Assembly: GCF_028283705.1 (NCBI RefSeq) | Contig: NZ_JAPWKD010000025.1 | Coordinates: 1-64,000, forward strand | From: Pantoea sp. | Lineage (GTDB): Bacteria > Pseudomonadota > Gammaproteobacteria > Enterobacterales > Enterobacteriaceae | Direction: 5' to 3' | DNA: 64,000 bases | Shown: positions 16,351 through 24,664 of the stretch, piece after piece | Numbering within the stretch: the stretch's first letter is position 1 | Layout of the letters: each line of letters opens with the position of its first letter | Program-made: the position numbers and the translations under genes | The notes under the pieces: model-generated | Told to the model about the DNA's origin: nothing | Seen by the model: only the letters and a program-made list of their open reading frames with translations | Databases searched by the model: none

Positions 16351-17322
16351 ATGGCTAATATGTTCGCCCTGATTCTGGCGATCGCCACCCTGGTAACGGG
16401 TGTTATCTGGTGTATTGATCGTTTTAAATGGGCACCGGCGCGTCGTGCTAAGCAGGCTGCTGTACAGGCGCAAGCCGGCAACACGCTGGATAGCAAAACG
16501 CTGGCGAAAGTCTCCGCGCAGCCAGGCTGGGTGGAAACCGCAGCATCGGTTTTCCCGGTGCTGGCGGTGGTGTTTATTGTTCGTTCTTTCGTCTATGAGC
16601 CGTTCCAGATCCCATCTGGTTCGATGATGCCCACCCTGTTGATTGGTGACTTCATCCTCGTCGAGAAGTTCGCCTATGGTCTGAAAGATCCGATCACGCA
16701 AACCACGCTGATCCCAACCGGCCATCCGCAGCGAGGTGACGTCGCGGTATTTAAATACCCGAAAGATCCGAGCATGGATTACATCAAACGCGTTATCGGC
16801 TTACCGGGTGACAAAGTGGTCTACGATCCTTATAGCAAAACGTTGACCGTTAACCCGGGCTGTGCAGGGAGTAAGTGCGATACGGCACTGCCGATTACCT
16901 ACACCAATATCGAACCGAGCAGCTTTATTCAGACTTTCAGCGGCTTCGATGGCAATGAAACCGGCAACGGCTTCTTCCAGGTACCGCCGGGAGAAACCAT
17001 GCGTGGCGGCCTGCGTCTCGGGACACGTAAAGAGACGCTGGGCAACGTGACACATGACATCCTGCTGGTTAACGAAGCGCAAAGTCAGGCGAGCATGTAC
17101 TATCAGCAGCCAGGCGAGCCGCAATCCACGTGGATTGTGCCGCAGGGGCAATACTTCATGATGGGCGATAACCGTGATAACAGCGCCGACAGCCGCTACT
17201 GGGGCTTTGTACCCGAGCGTAATCTGGTCGGTAAAGCGGTCGCTATCTGGATGAGCTTTGAGAAACAGGAAGGACAGTGGCCAACCGGCGTGCGACTGAG
17301 TCGCATCGGCGGTATTCACTGA
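16351..17322 (+). CDS. lepB: Signal peptidase I
   Basis: LepB cleaves signal peptides from exported proteins at the inner membrane. The 323-residue protein has an N-terminal membrane helix (residues about 4-22), a second at about 63-80, then the catalytic domain in the periplasm. The nucleophile Ser91 (IPSGSMMPTL) and the general base Lys146 (MDYIKRVIGLPGD) are at the E. coli positions; box E MGDNRDNSADSRYWGFVP is intact. It is translated just after lepA and followed by the structured rnc leader. Confidence 0.97.
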   Translation: MANMFALILAIATLVTGVIWCIDRFKWAPARRAKQAAVQAQAGNTLDSKTLAKVSAQPGWVETAASVFPVLAVVFIVRSFVYEPFQIPSGSMMPTLLIGDFILVEKFAYGLKDPITQTTLIPTGHPQRGDVAVFKYPKDPSMDYIKRVIGLPGDKVVYDPYSKTLTVNPGCAGSKCDTALPITYTNIEPSSFIQTFSGFDGNETGNGFFQVPPGETMRGGLRLGTRKETLGNVTHDILLVNEAQSQASMYYQQPGEPQSTWIVPQGQYFMMGDNRDNSADSRYWGFVPERNLVGKAVAIWMSFEKQEGQWPTGVRLSRIGGIH

Positions 17323-17373
17323 TAACAGGCCCGCATAGCGGGCAAAACGGTTGGCTCCCTGCGGGGAGCCACT

Positions 17374-17419
17374 GCACACGAAACAGAACGTGTTGGAACC
17401 TCAGCCCTGTTTCGTATGC
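17374..17419 (+). promoter_or_regulatory. rnc leader stem-loop (rncO-like RNase III target)
   Basis: GCACACGAAACAG pairs with CTGTTTCGTATGC at 12 of 13 positions across a 20-base loop, 34 bases before rnc. E. coli rnc is autoregulated by RNase III cutting a leader hairpin at this place. A second stem (GGCTCCC/GGGAGCC, 17353-17370) lies just upstream. Confidence 0.65.
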
Positions 17420-17452
17420 AGAGTGACAGACGCACAGAAGAACTGGAATCGC

Positions 17453-18133
17453 ATGAACCCCATCCTCATTAACAAGCTACAGCGCAAACTGGGCTACACT
17501 TTTACTCATCCGGAACTACTGCAACAGGCGCTGACTCACCGCAGTGCCAGCAGTAAACATAACGAGCGTCTTGAATTTCTTGGCGATTCAATTCTTAGCT
17601 ATGTGATTGCTAACGCACTTTATCAACGCTTTCCTCGCGTTGATGAAGGTGATATGAGCCGCATGCGCGCCACGCTGGTACGTGGTAACACGCTGGCTGA
17701 AATGGCACGGGAGTTTGATCTCGGCGAGTGTTTACGCCTCGGTCCGGGTGAATTGAAAAGCGGCGGTTTTCGTCGCGAATCGATTCTGGCTGATACCGTG
17801 GAAGCGCTGATTGGTGGCATCTTCCTCGACAGCACGATTCAGACCGTCGAAAAGCTGATTCTCGACTGGTATCAAACGCGGCTGGAACAAATCAGCCCGG
17901 GCGATAAGCAAAAAGATCCGAAAACCCGCCTGCAGGAGTATCTGCAGGGACGCCATCTGCCACTACCCTCTTATCTGGTGGTGCAGGTGCGTGGTGAAGC
18001 CCACGATCAGGAATTTACCATTCACTGTCAGGTGAGTGGCATGGCAGAACCGGTGGTGGGCGTAGGCTCCAGCCGCCGTAAAGCGGAACAGGCCGCTGCC
18101 GAACAAGCGCTGATTAAACTCGGCCTCGAATAG
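17453..18133 (+). CDS. rnc: Ribonuclease III
   Basis: RNase III cleaves double-stranded RNA, processing rRNA precursors and many mRNAs. Start ATG 17453 (MNPILINKLQRKLGY) gives the E. coli length of 226 residues; the open frame extends upstream through the leader, but homology begins here. The signature ERLEFLGDS contains Asp45 of the active site, and Glu117 lies in DTVEALIGG. The C-terminal double-stranded RNA-binding domain starts near PKTRLQEYLQGR. It is followed closely by era and recO. Confidence 0.97.
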   Translation: MNPILINKLQRKLGYTFTHPELLQQALTHRSASSKHNERLEFLGDSILSYVIANALYQRFPRVDEGDMSRMRATLVRGNTLAEMAREFDLGECLRLGPGELKSGGFRRESILADTVEALIGGIFLDSTIQTVEKLILDWYQTRLEQISPGDKQKDPKTRLQEYLQGRHLPLPSYLVVQVRGEAHDQEFTIHCQVSGMAEPVVGVGSSRRKAEQAAAEQALIKLGLE

Positions 18134-18178
18134 TCACATCGCAGCACCCTGAACGGTGCTGATTAAGTCAGGACTCGA

Positions 18179-19084
18179 ATGAGCGAACACGAAACTTATT
18201 GCGGCTTTGTCGCGATTGTTGGCCGACCGAACGTCGGCAAATCCACCTTACTGAACCAGTTGCTGGGGCAGAAGGTGTCGATCACTTCACGCAAGCCGCA
18301 AACCACGCGTCACCGCATCATGGGTATTCATACTGAAGGGCCTTATCAGGCCATCTACGTGGACACCCCTGGGCTGCATATGGAAGAAAAGCGGGCGATC
18401 AACCGTCTGATGAACCGTGCTGCCAGCAGCTCCATTGGTGATGTTGAACTGGTCATTTTCGTGGTCGATGGCACGCGCTGGACGCCTGATGACGAAATGG
18501 TGCTGAACAAGCTGCGTGATGGCAAAGTGCCGGTAGTGCTGGCGGTTAACAAAGTTGATAACATCCAGGATAAAAGCATCCTGCTGCCACACCTGCAATT
18601 CCTCAGCCAGCAGATGAACTTCGCTGAAATCGTGCCGATTTCCGCTGAATTCGGTAAGAACGTGGATACTATTGCCGCTATCGTTCGCAAGCGTCTGCCA
18701 CAGGCCGAGCATCACTTCCCGGAAGAGTACATCACTGACCGCTCACAACGCTTTATGGCATCCGAAATCATCCGTGAAAAACTGATGCGTTTCCTCGGTG
18801 CTGAGCTGCCTTATTCCGTTACCGTTGAGATTGAGAAGTTCGAAACCAACGAACGTGGCGGCTACGATATCAGCGGCCTGATTCTGGTTGAGCGCGACGG
18901 ACAGAAGAAAATGGTGATTGGCAACAAAGGGGCCAAAATCAAAACCATCGGTATTGAAGCGCGTAAAGATATGGAAGAGATGTTTGAGGCCAAAGTGCAC
19001 CTCGAACTGTGGGTGAAGGTCAAATCTGGCTGGGCAGACGACGAACGTGCGTTGCGCAGTCTGGGTTATGTAGACGACCTCTAA
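18179..19084 (+). CDS. era: GTPase Era
   Basis: Era is an essential GTPase that binds the 3' end of 16S rRNA during 30S maturation. The 301-residue protein shows G1 GRPNVGKST (15-23), the switch region with TTRHR, G3 DTPG and G4 NKVD. The C-terminal KH domain is marked by GQKKMVIGNKGAKIKTIGIEARKDMEEMFE. It lies between rnc and recO, the conserved arrangement, with recO starting three bases after its stop. Confidence 0.97.
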   Translation: MSEHETYCGFVAIVGRPNVGKSTLLNQLLGQKVSITSRKPQTTRHRIMGIHTEGPYQAIYVDTPGLHMEEKRAINRLMNRAASSSIGDVELVIFVVDGTRWTPDDEMVLNKLRDGKVPVVLAVNKVDNIQDKSILLPHLQFLSQQMNFAEIVPISAEFGKNVDTIAAIVRKRLPQAEHHFPEEYITDRSQRFMASEIIREKLMRFLGAELPYSVTVEIEKFETNERGGYDISGLILVERDGQKKMVIGNKGAKIKTIGIEARKDMEEMFEAKVHLELWVKVKSGWADDERALRSLGYVDDL

Positions 19085-19087
19085 CCG

Positions 19088-19816
19088 ATGGAAGGCTGGC
19101 AACGCGCCTTTGTGCTGCATAGTCGCCCTTATAGCGAAACCAGCCTGCTGATCGATCTCTTTAGCGAAAGCGAAGGGCGCGTGCGTGTCCTCGCCAAAGG
19201 CGCGCGCTCGCGCCGTTCGCAACTCAAAGGTGCTTTGCAACCTTTCACGCCATTGCTGGTGCGCTGGGGCGGGCGCGGCGAAGTAAAAACGCTGCGCAGT
19301 GCCGAAGCGGTATCGCTGGCGCTGCCGCTCAGCGGTATCACACTCTACTGTGGCCTGTACGTGAACGAACTCTTGTCACGCGTACTGGAGCAGGAAATTC
19401 CTTTCTCTGAACTGTTCTTCGATTACCTGAATTGCATCCAGTCACTGGCAGCTGCCAGCGGCACGCCTGAACCGGCGTTGCGCCGCTTTGAACTGGCGCT
19501 GCTGGGCCACCTGGGATACGGTGTCGATTTCCTGCACTGCGCAGGCAGTGGGGAAGAGGTGGATGATGGCATGACCTACAGCTATCGCGAAGAAAAAGGG
19601 TTTATTGCCAGCCTGGTGGTGAACCAGCGCAGCTTTACCGGTCGCCAGCTGCGGGCGCTATGGGAGCGAGATTTCCCGGATGCGGATAGCCTGCGCGCAG
19701 CCAAACGTTTTACCCGTATGGCGCTAAAGCCATACCTGGGCGGTAAACCGCTCAAGAGTCAGGAACTCTTTCGTCAGTTTGTGCCGAAAAAGAAGCCGGA
19801 TACGGCGAGCGAATGA
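19088..19816 (+). CDS. recO: DNA repair protein RecO
   Basis: RecO works with RecR and RecF to load RecA on SSB-coated single-stranded DNA. The 242-residue protein equals the E. coli length. The N-terminal OB fold is clear (WQRAFVLHSRPYSETSLLIDLFSESEGRVRVLAKGARSRRSQLKGALQPF), and the helical C-terminal domain follows. E. coli-type RecO lacks a full zinc motif, as here. It is co-directional with era (3-bp gap) and precedes pdxJ by 59 bases. Confidence 0.96.
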   Translation: MEGWQRAFVLHSRPYSETSLLIDLFSESEGRVRVLAKGARSRRSQLKGALQPFTPLLVRWGGRGEVKTLRSAEAVSLALPLSGITLYCGLYVNELLSRVLEQEIPFSELFFDYLNCIQSLAAASGTPEPALRRFELALLGHLGYGVDFLHCAGSGEEVDDGMTYSYREEKGFIASLVVNQRSFTGRQLRALWERDFPDADSLRAAKRFTRMALKPYLGGKPLKSQELFRQFVPKKKPDTASE

Positions 19817-19875
19817 TGCCAGGCGGGATGTCGCGCGGTACACTCTCAACACACTAAACATATTTAAGGATTGTC

Positions 19876-20607
19876 ATGGCTGAGTTGCTGTTAGGGGTCA
19901 ACATTGACCACATCGCCACCGTACGTAACGCACGTGGCACCCATTATCCTGATCCGGTGCAGGCCGCATTTATCTCCGAACAGGCTGGGGCGGATGGCAT
20001 TACCGTGCACCTGCGTGAAGACCGTCGTCATATTACCGACCGCGATGTGCGTATTCTGCGTGACACCATCCAGACACGTATGAACCTGGAAATGGCCGTC
20101 ACCGATGAAATGGTCGGCATTGCCTGTGACATCAAACCGCATTTCTGCTGCCTGGTGCCGGAAAAACGCCAGGAAGTGACCACCGAGGGTGGGCTCGATG
20201 TGGCGGGACAACAGGACAAAATCAACGCTGCGGTAAGGCAACTGAGTGAGGCGGGAATTCTGGTTTCGTTGTTTATTGATGCCGATCACCGCCAGATTGA
20301 AGCGGCAGTCGCCAGCGGTGCGCCTTATATTGAAATCCACACTGGTGCCTATGCTGAAGCGCCTGAAGGGCTGGCGCGTGATGCTGAGCTGGAACGAATT
20401 CGTATCGCTGCCACCTTTGCCGCCAGCCTCGGGCTGAAAGTGAATGCAGGCCACGGACTGACCTACCACAACGTGCAGCCGATTGCGGCTTTACCGGAAA
20501 TGCATGAACTGAATATCGGTCATGCGATTATTGGTCGCGCGGTGATGAGTGGTCTGGCTGACGCAGTCAAAGAGATGAAGCAGCTGATGCGGGAAGCGCG
20601 CCGTTAA
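19876..20607 (+). CDS. pdxJ: Pyridoxine 5'-phosphate synthase PdxJ
   Basis: PdxJ condenses 1-deoxyxylulose 5-phosphate with 3-amino-1-phosphohydroxyacetone to make pyridoxine phosphate. The 243-residue TIM barrel starts LLLGVNIDHIATVRNARGTHYPDPVQAA, the family signature. Catalytic glutamate and histidine motifs (GITVHLREDRRHI, HTGAYAEA, VNAGHGLTYHNV) are present. The stop overlaps the acpS ATG by one base (TAATG), coupling the two as in E. coli. Confidence 0.97.
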   Translation: MAELLLGVNIDHIATVRNARGTHYPDPVQAAFISEQAGADGITVHLREDRRHITDRDVRILRDTIQTRMNLEMAVTDEMVGIACDIKPHFCCLVPEKRQEVTTEGGLDVAGQQDKINAAVRQLSEAGILVSLFIDADHRQIEAAVASGAPYIEIHTGAYAEAPEGLARDAELERIRIAATFAASLGLKVNAGHGLTYHNVQPIAALPEMHELNIGHAIIGRAVMSGLADAVKEMKQLMREARR

Positions 20608-20987
20608 TGGCCATACTCGGGCTGGGCAGCGATATCGTTGAGATTGAGCGCATCGCCGGTGTCATTGAGCGATCCGGGGATCGTCTGGCGCGTCGGGTGC
20701 TGAGCGAAGCCGAGTGGCAGCAATACCAGACGCACCAGCAGCCGGTGCGTTTTCTGGCTAAGCGTTTTGCGGTGAAGGAAGCGGCGGCGAAAGCTTTTGG
20801 TACCGGCATTCGTGGCGGTCTGGCGTTTAATCAGTTTGAAGTGTACAACGATGCGCTGGGTAAACCGGGTTTACGTTTCTTCCTGCAAGCGGCGGAAATT
20901 GCACGACAGCTTGGTGTGCAGCATGTCCACGTCACCCTGGCCGATGAACGGCACTACGCCTGTGCCACGGTGATCATCGAAAGCTAG
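20607..20987 (+). CDS. acpS: Holo-[acyl-carrier-protein] synthase
   Basis: AcpS transfers 4'-phosphopantetheine from CoA to acyl carrier protein, making holo-ACP for fatty acid synthesis. The 126-residue protein has the two family motifs GLGSDIVEIERI (Mg-binding Asp near residue 9) and RFLAKRFAVKEAAAKAFGTGI (Glu near 58). The start overlaps the pdxJ stop. The 3' end overlaps the convergent yfhL by 4 bases. Confidence 0.96.
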   Translation: MAILGLGSDIVEIERIAGVIERSGDRLARRVLSEAEWQQYQTHQQPVRFLAKRFAVKEAAAKAFGTGIRGGLAFNQFEVYNDALGKPGLRFFLQAAEIARQLGVQHVHVTLADERHYACATVIIES

Positions 20988-21232
20988 TGATGCAGCACCA
21001 CAAATTTCTCCCACAGCGCTTCGCGACTTTCGGGGTGCTGTGGGTCAGGAATGATAGTGTTATCGATGGGGCATACGCTCAGGCAGGTCGGCACATCATA
21101 ATGGCCGACACATTCGGTGCAGCGAGCGCTGTCGATCTGGTAGATGGCGTCACCGAGGCTGATCGCCTGGTTTGGGCATTCCGGTTCGCACATGTCGCAG
21201 TTGATACAGCGCTGGGTAATCAGTAAAGCCAT
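20984..21232 (-). CDS. yfhL: YfhL family 4Fe-4S dicluster ferredoxin
   Basis: This 82-residue protein is a bacterial-type ferredoxin. Two cysteine sets are visible, CINCDMCEPEC-P and CTECVGHYDVPTCLSVCP, enough for two [4Fe-4S] clusters, with the extra loop typical of the YfhL/Alvin group. Its physiological partner is unclear. The point is relevant because fdx, the [2Fe-2S] ferredoxin of the isc operon, is missing from its usual place further along this window. The gene is convergent with acpS. The 198 bp beyond its start up to the next gene hold only AT-rich sequence and a probable TATGAT -10. Confidence 0.93.
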   Translation of the reverse strand: MALLITQRCINCDMCEPECPNQAISLGDAIYQIDSARCTECVGHYDVPTCLSVCPIDNTIIPDPQHPESREALWEKFVVLHH

Positions 21233-21430
21233 GGTGAGTTACTATCTGGTGTAAAAGATTCAGTAAAGGCGCGCACCTTAGCATAATCCGGCCTTCCCCC
21301 CAATCTGGCGTGTTGATTTTTCTCCGTTTCATTTGCGCCAGCGCAAGATTGCATTCGTTATATTTTTCTGATGATGCCATCAGGGATTTATTTATTTCTA
21401 TGATATCAATAATTTATCAGGGAACCTGGG

Positions 21431-22354
21431 TTGAAGCCATCTGGTGCTGAGTTAGCATCTGCGCTACCAGGTGAACCTCTAATAAATTATGCAATGAATA
21501 TAATAAATGAACTGATTAGCAACCGACATGCTGCCGACAAATCCCATATTGATCTGAGCTATATTACGCATTTTTATTGTGACCAGGAATCTATCAACTC
21601 GGTCATCTCTTTGTTAAAGGAATATGAAACTTATCCGGCACCATTATTAGATCGTATCGAATTTATTATTGTCGATGACTGCTCACCAATTGAATATGAA
21701 ATACCGGCATTGAATTTAAATTTGACCTGGTTACGCATCACGACGGATATCAAATGGAATCAGGGCGGGGCACGTAATCTGGGAGTGACCTACGCAAAAT
21801 CGGATAAAATTTTGATGTCAGACCTCGATCATGGTTTCCCGGCCAGCACGCTGGCATATCTGGCTGACTCTGACAACCCTGGACGATGTTTCTATAAACT
21901 GCGGCGTAAGCGTGCTGATGGCATCTGCTATAAAGGCCATTCCAATCTGTTTTTTATGAGCCGCGCCCGTTTTCTGCGTTTTTACGGCTATGATGAAGAA
22001 TATTGCGGCAATTATGGTGCAGAAGATTATCGGTTTGTGAAATATCAGAAGTATCAGGGGTCGCAGCAGCGTTATATGCCGGACAGCATTTGGTGTTATG
22101 AGCGTCAACTGGATCGCGAAAAAAGCTATCACAATTTATCACGTGATCTTTCTGCTAATACGCCGGTTGATTTGCGAAAGAAGAATGAGTGTAGCTACTT
22201 TGGCAGAGAGTATGGACATAGTCGTATTTTTCTCAATTTCGACTGGATTAAAATGAAAACCTATAATCGTTGTCCGGCAATGCCGCCAAAAATCAGGAAA
22301 TATTGGCGGCCATTGTGGTGGTGGCGTTGGTTGAATCCGCGCGCAGCACGCTGA
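21431..22354 (+). CDS. Orphan family-2-like glycosyltransferase
   Basis: A 307-residue protein with a GT-A fold: FIIVDDCSP (nucleotide-sugar binding, about residues 76-84), NQGGARNLGVTYAKSDKILMSDLDHGFP with a DLD metal-binding (DxD-type) motif, and NYGAEDYRF as the likely catalytic-base motif. The acceptor and sugar cannot be told. It has no transmembrane segment and no sugar-nucleotide genes nearby. The start used is TTG with AGGGA upstream; ATG 21494 is an alternative without a clear ribosome site. The 5' half is AT-rich compared with its neighbours, and it sits between yfhL and yfhH, which are close neighbours in E. coli. Recent acquisition is likely. Confidence 0.75.
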   Translation: MKPSGAELASALPGEPLINYAMNIINELISNRHAADKSHIDLSYITHFYCDQESINSVISLLKEYETYPAPLLDRIEFIIVDDCSPIEYEIPALNLNLTWLRITTDIKWNQGGARNLGVTYAKSDKILMSDLDHGFPASTLAYLADSDNPGRCFYKLRRKRADGICYKGHSNLFFMSRARFLRFYGYDEEYCGNYGAEDYRFVKYQKYQGSQQRYMPDSIWCYERQLDREKSYHNLSRDLSANTPVDLRKKNECSYFGREYGHSRIFLNFDWIKMKTYNRCPAMPPKIRKYWRPLWWWRWLNPRAAR

Positions 22355-22412
22355 ACATCATGTCTGGCGGTACTGGTTATCACGCGGGTTTTGTAACAGT
22401 GTGAAGCGCCTG

Positions 22413-22435
22413 AAAATAGCGCGATAGATCGCGCT
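22413..22435 (-). terminator. Terminator of yfhH
   Basis: Read on the minus strand, AGCGCGA-TCTA-TCGCGCT is followed by ATTTTC. It lies ten bases after the yfhH stop and could also block readthrough from the glycosyltransferase gene. Confidence 0.65.
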
Positions 22436-22444
22436 GTTGAACTG

Positions 22445-23284
22445 TTACACCAGTTTTCTTACCAGCGCTTCACTGTGGCGGATATGGCTGGAGGCGCGTT
22501 CAGGATCATTCTGTACCAGTGCCATAAACAGCAGGTCCGTCAGGGCCAGCTGGGCGCTGGTTGAGGAGATTGCGGCACTGCGGGTGCTTTGCTCCTCGGC
22601 AACGGTGTATAGACAATGCGTGGCGCACTGCTGCAACGTATTGGGGGTGAACCCGGTAAACGCCAGCACATCGGCCCCGGTCTGCGCGGCTTCCTGGGCG
22701 GCAAGATTGATTTCGCGTCGTTCGCCGGTATAGGAAATGGCCAGCAGCACATCGCCTGTGGTCATGGCCTGTACGCTGGCGAGCAACGCATGCATATCCT
22801 GCTCGGCGACCGCGTTGATGCCGATCTTCATCAGTTTCCATGAAAAATCTTTTGCTACCAGGCCCGATGCGCCAATGCCAACCAGCAGGATACGGTTGGC
22901 ATTTTTCAGCAGCCGTAACGTTTCCATCAACATCTCTTCGCTGTTGATATCCAGCGTGGCGCGAATTGCCGAGATCTTCTCGGCCAGCAGTTTTTCACCC
23001 ACGACTTTCAGCGGGTCATCGCTAAGAATATGGTTATGAACGGTGATGGCATCACGGTCGGCCAGTGATTCGCTGAGTGCTAACTTCAATGCCGGGAACC
23101 CTTTATAGCCCAGTTTCTGGGCAAACTTGACCACGCTGGACTGGCTGACGCCTGATTCTTCCGCCAGTTTTTGCGAACTCAAATGCCGCGCCCGGTCCGG
23201 TTGTGACAACAAAAAATCCGCCAGACGTCGCTCGTTGAGCGCCAGACGCGGATAAAGCTGACGAATCCGCAGCAATGAACTCAT
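22445..23284 (-). CDS. yfhH: MurR/RpiR-family transcriptional regulator YfhH
   Basis: The 279-residue protein has an N-terminal RpiR helix-turn-helix (LAEESGVSQSSVVKFAQKLGYKGFPALKLALSES, residues about 41-75) and a C-terminal SIS sugar-phosphate-binding domain (ILLVGIGASGLVAKDFSWKLMKIG; DVLLAISYTGERREINLAAQEA). It is clearly the E. coli YfhH orthologue; the ligand and targets are unknown. It is divergent from pgpC, and the 190-bp gap holds inverted repeats that could be its operator. Confidence 0.92.
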   Translation of the reverse strand: MSSLLRIRQLYPRLALNERRLADFLLSQPDRARHLSSQKLAEESGVSQSSVVKFAQKLGYKGFPALKLALSESLADRDAITVHNHILSDDPLKVVGEKLLAEKISAIRATLDINSEEMLMETLRLLKNANRILLVGIGASGLVAKDFSWKLMKIGINAVAEQDMHALLASVQAMTTGDVLLAISYTGERREINLAAQEAAQTGADVLAFTGFTPNTLQQCATHCLYTVAEEQSTRSAAISSTSAQLALTDLLFMALVQNDPERASSHIRHSEALVRKLV

Positions 23285-23394
23285 CTCCGATCCTTAATTC
23301 AGAACGTAATGCTTATTTAGCCTGATAAATGTGGCGAGGAATGCCACATAGCAGCCTGCCGCCAATAAGAATAAACTATTCAGCGGGCATTGTA

Positions 23395-23415
23395 GTCATT
23401 GGAATTAAAAATGAC
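23395..23415. promoter_or_regulatory. Candidate operator between yfhH and pgpC
   Basis: GTCATT and AATGAC half-sites face each other across nine bases. A second palindrome, ATGTGGC/GCCACAT, lies at about 23325-23347. Either could bind YfhH; this is positional inference only. Confidence 0.3.
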
Positions 23416-23475
23416 CGCGTTCGCCTGGCTACACTCAAGAGCAGGCATGATAAAGCAGAATGAAAGGAGAGTGGT

Positions 23476-24114
23476 TTGACAAAGGGTACGCAACGACGCG
23501 TGGTGTTTTTTGATCTCGACGGCACGCTACATCAACAGGATATGTTCGGCACCTTTATGCGCTATCTGCTGAGACATCAGCCGCTGAATTTATTGCTGGT
23601 CGTGCCATTGTTACCGGTGATTGCTGCGGGGTTACTGTTTAAAGGGCGCGCCGCGCGCTGGCCGATGAGTTTGTTGCTGTGGGCCATCACCTTCGGTCAC
23701 AGTGAAAAACGCCTGTTGCAGCGCGAAGCTGAATTCGCCCGCTGGTTCCGCCAGCGCGTTACCGCTTTTCCGGTGGTACAGCAGCGGCTGACGGATTACC
23801 TCAGCAGCGATGATGCCGATGTCTGGTTAATCACCGGTTCACCGCAGTCGCTGGTGGAGCAGGTCTATTTCGATTCAGCTTTTCTGCCGCGTGTACAACT
23901 CATTGCCAGCCAGATGAAGCCAGGACGGGGTGGGCGTGTACTGACGATGCGCTGTCTCGGGCATGAAAAAGTGGCGCAGCTGGAGGAGAAAATCGGCACG
24001 CCGTTGCAGCTCTACAGTGGCTATAGCGACAGCAAGCAGGACAACCCGCTGCTGTTCTTTTGCCAGCATCGCTGGCGCGTCACTCCGCGTGGAGAGTTGC
24101 AGCAGCTGGAATAA
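23476..24114 (+). CDS. pgpC: Phosphatidylglycerophosphatase C (YfhB)
   Basis: PgpC dephosphorylates phosphatidylglycerophosphate to phosphatidylglycerol in the inner membrane. The HAD-family motif FFDLDGTLHQQDMFG is at the N terminus, with a hydrophobic segment (LLLVVPLLPVIAAGLLF, about residues 38-55) and the motif WLITGSPQSLVEQVYFD. The C-terminal segment MRCLGHEKVAQLEEKIGTPLQLYSGYSDSKQDNPLLFFCQHRWRVTPRGELQQLE is nearly identical to E. coli. The start is TTG at 23476 with a strong AGGAGA site seven bases upstream; 212 residues. Confidence 0.94.
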   Translation: MTKGTQRRVVFFDLDGTLHQQDMFGTFMRYLLRHQPLNLLLVVPLLPVIAAGLLFKGRAARWPMSLLLWAITFGHSEKRLLQREAEFARWFRQRVTAFPVVQQRLTDYLSSDDADVWLITGSPQSLVEQVYFDSAFLPRVQLIASQMKPGRGGRVLTMRCLGHEKVAQLEEKIGTPLQLYSGYSDSKQDNPLLFFCQHRWRVTPRGELQQLE

Positions 24115-24128
24115 CCTCGCTATTTCGC

Positions 24129-24134
24129 TATAAT
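24129..24134 (+). promoter_or_regulatory. tadA promoter -10 box
   Basis: Consensus TATAAT followed by a GC-rich discriminator, 33 bases upstream of the tadA start. No convincing -35. Confidence 0.55.
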
Positions 24135-24166
24135 GCGCCGCCTTTGTTACCCGCAGGAGTTACCCG

Positions 24167-24664
24167 GTGAACCCACAGACTGATGAATACTGGATGCGTC
24201 ACGCTTTACGCCTCGCACGTTTGGCGTGGGAGCAGGGGGAAGTGCCAGTCGGTGCGGTGCTGGTGCAGGGTGACAAGGTGATTGGCGAAGGCTGGAACCG
24301 TCCGATCGGTCAGCATGATCCTACTGCGCATGCGGAAATTATGGCGCTGCGCCAGGGCGGTAAAGTGCTGGAAAATTATCGTCTGCTCGACACCACGTTA
24401 TACGTGACGCTCGAACCCTGTGTGATGTGTGCCGGGGCGATGGTGCATAGCCGGATTACCCGGCTGGTGTATGGCGCAAAAGATGAAAAAACCGGAGCGG
24501 TCGGTTCGCTGCTGGATGTGATTGGTCATCCCGGTATGAATCATCAAATCCAGATTGCTTCTGGTGTGCTGGCGGAAGAATGCGCCGCGATGCTGAGTGA
24601 TTTTTTCCGCATGCGGCGTGAGCAGAAAAAAGCGCTGCGTCAGGCGCAGCGCGACGCGGGTTAA
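24167..24664 (+). CDS. tadA: tRNA-specific adenosine deaminase TadA
   Basis: TadA deaminates A34 to inosine in tRNA-Arg(ACG), which is essential for decoding CGN codons. The 165-residue protein has the zinc-deaminase motifs TAHAEIMA (His55 ligand, Glu57 proton shuttle) and PCVMCAGAM (Cys85 and Cys88 ligands). The GTG at 24167 is used, since no ATG precedes the conserved EYWMRHALRLA block at a proper distance; GGAG lies eight bases upstream. It is convergent with mltF, sharing four bases at the 3' ends. Confidence 0.96.
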   Translation: MNPQTDEYWMRHALRLARLAWEQGEVPVGAVLVQGDKVIGEGWNRPIGQHDPTAHAEIMALRQGGKVLENYRLLDTTLYVTLEPCVMCAGAMVHSRITRLVYGAKDEKTGAVGSLLDVIGHPGMNHQIQIASGVLAEECAAMLSDFFRMRREQKKALRQAQRDAG

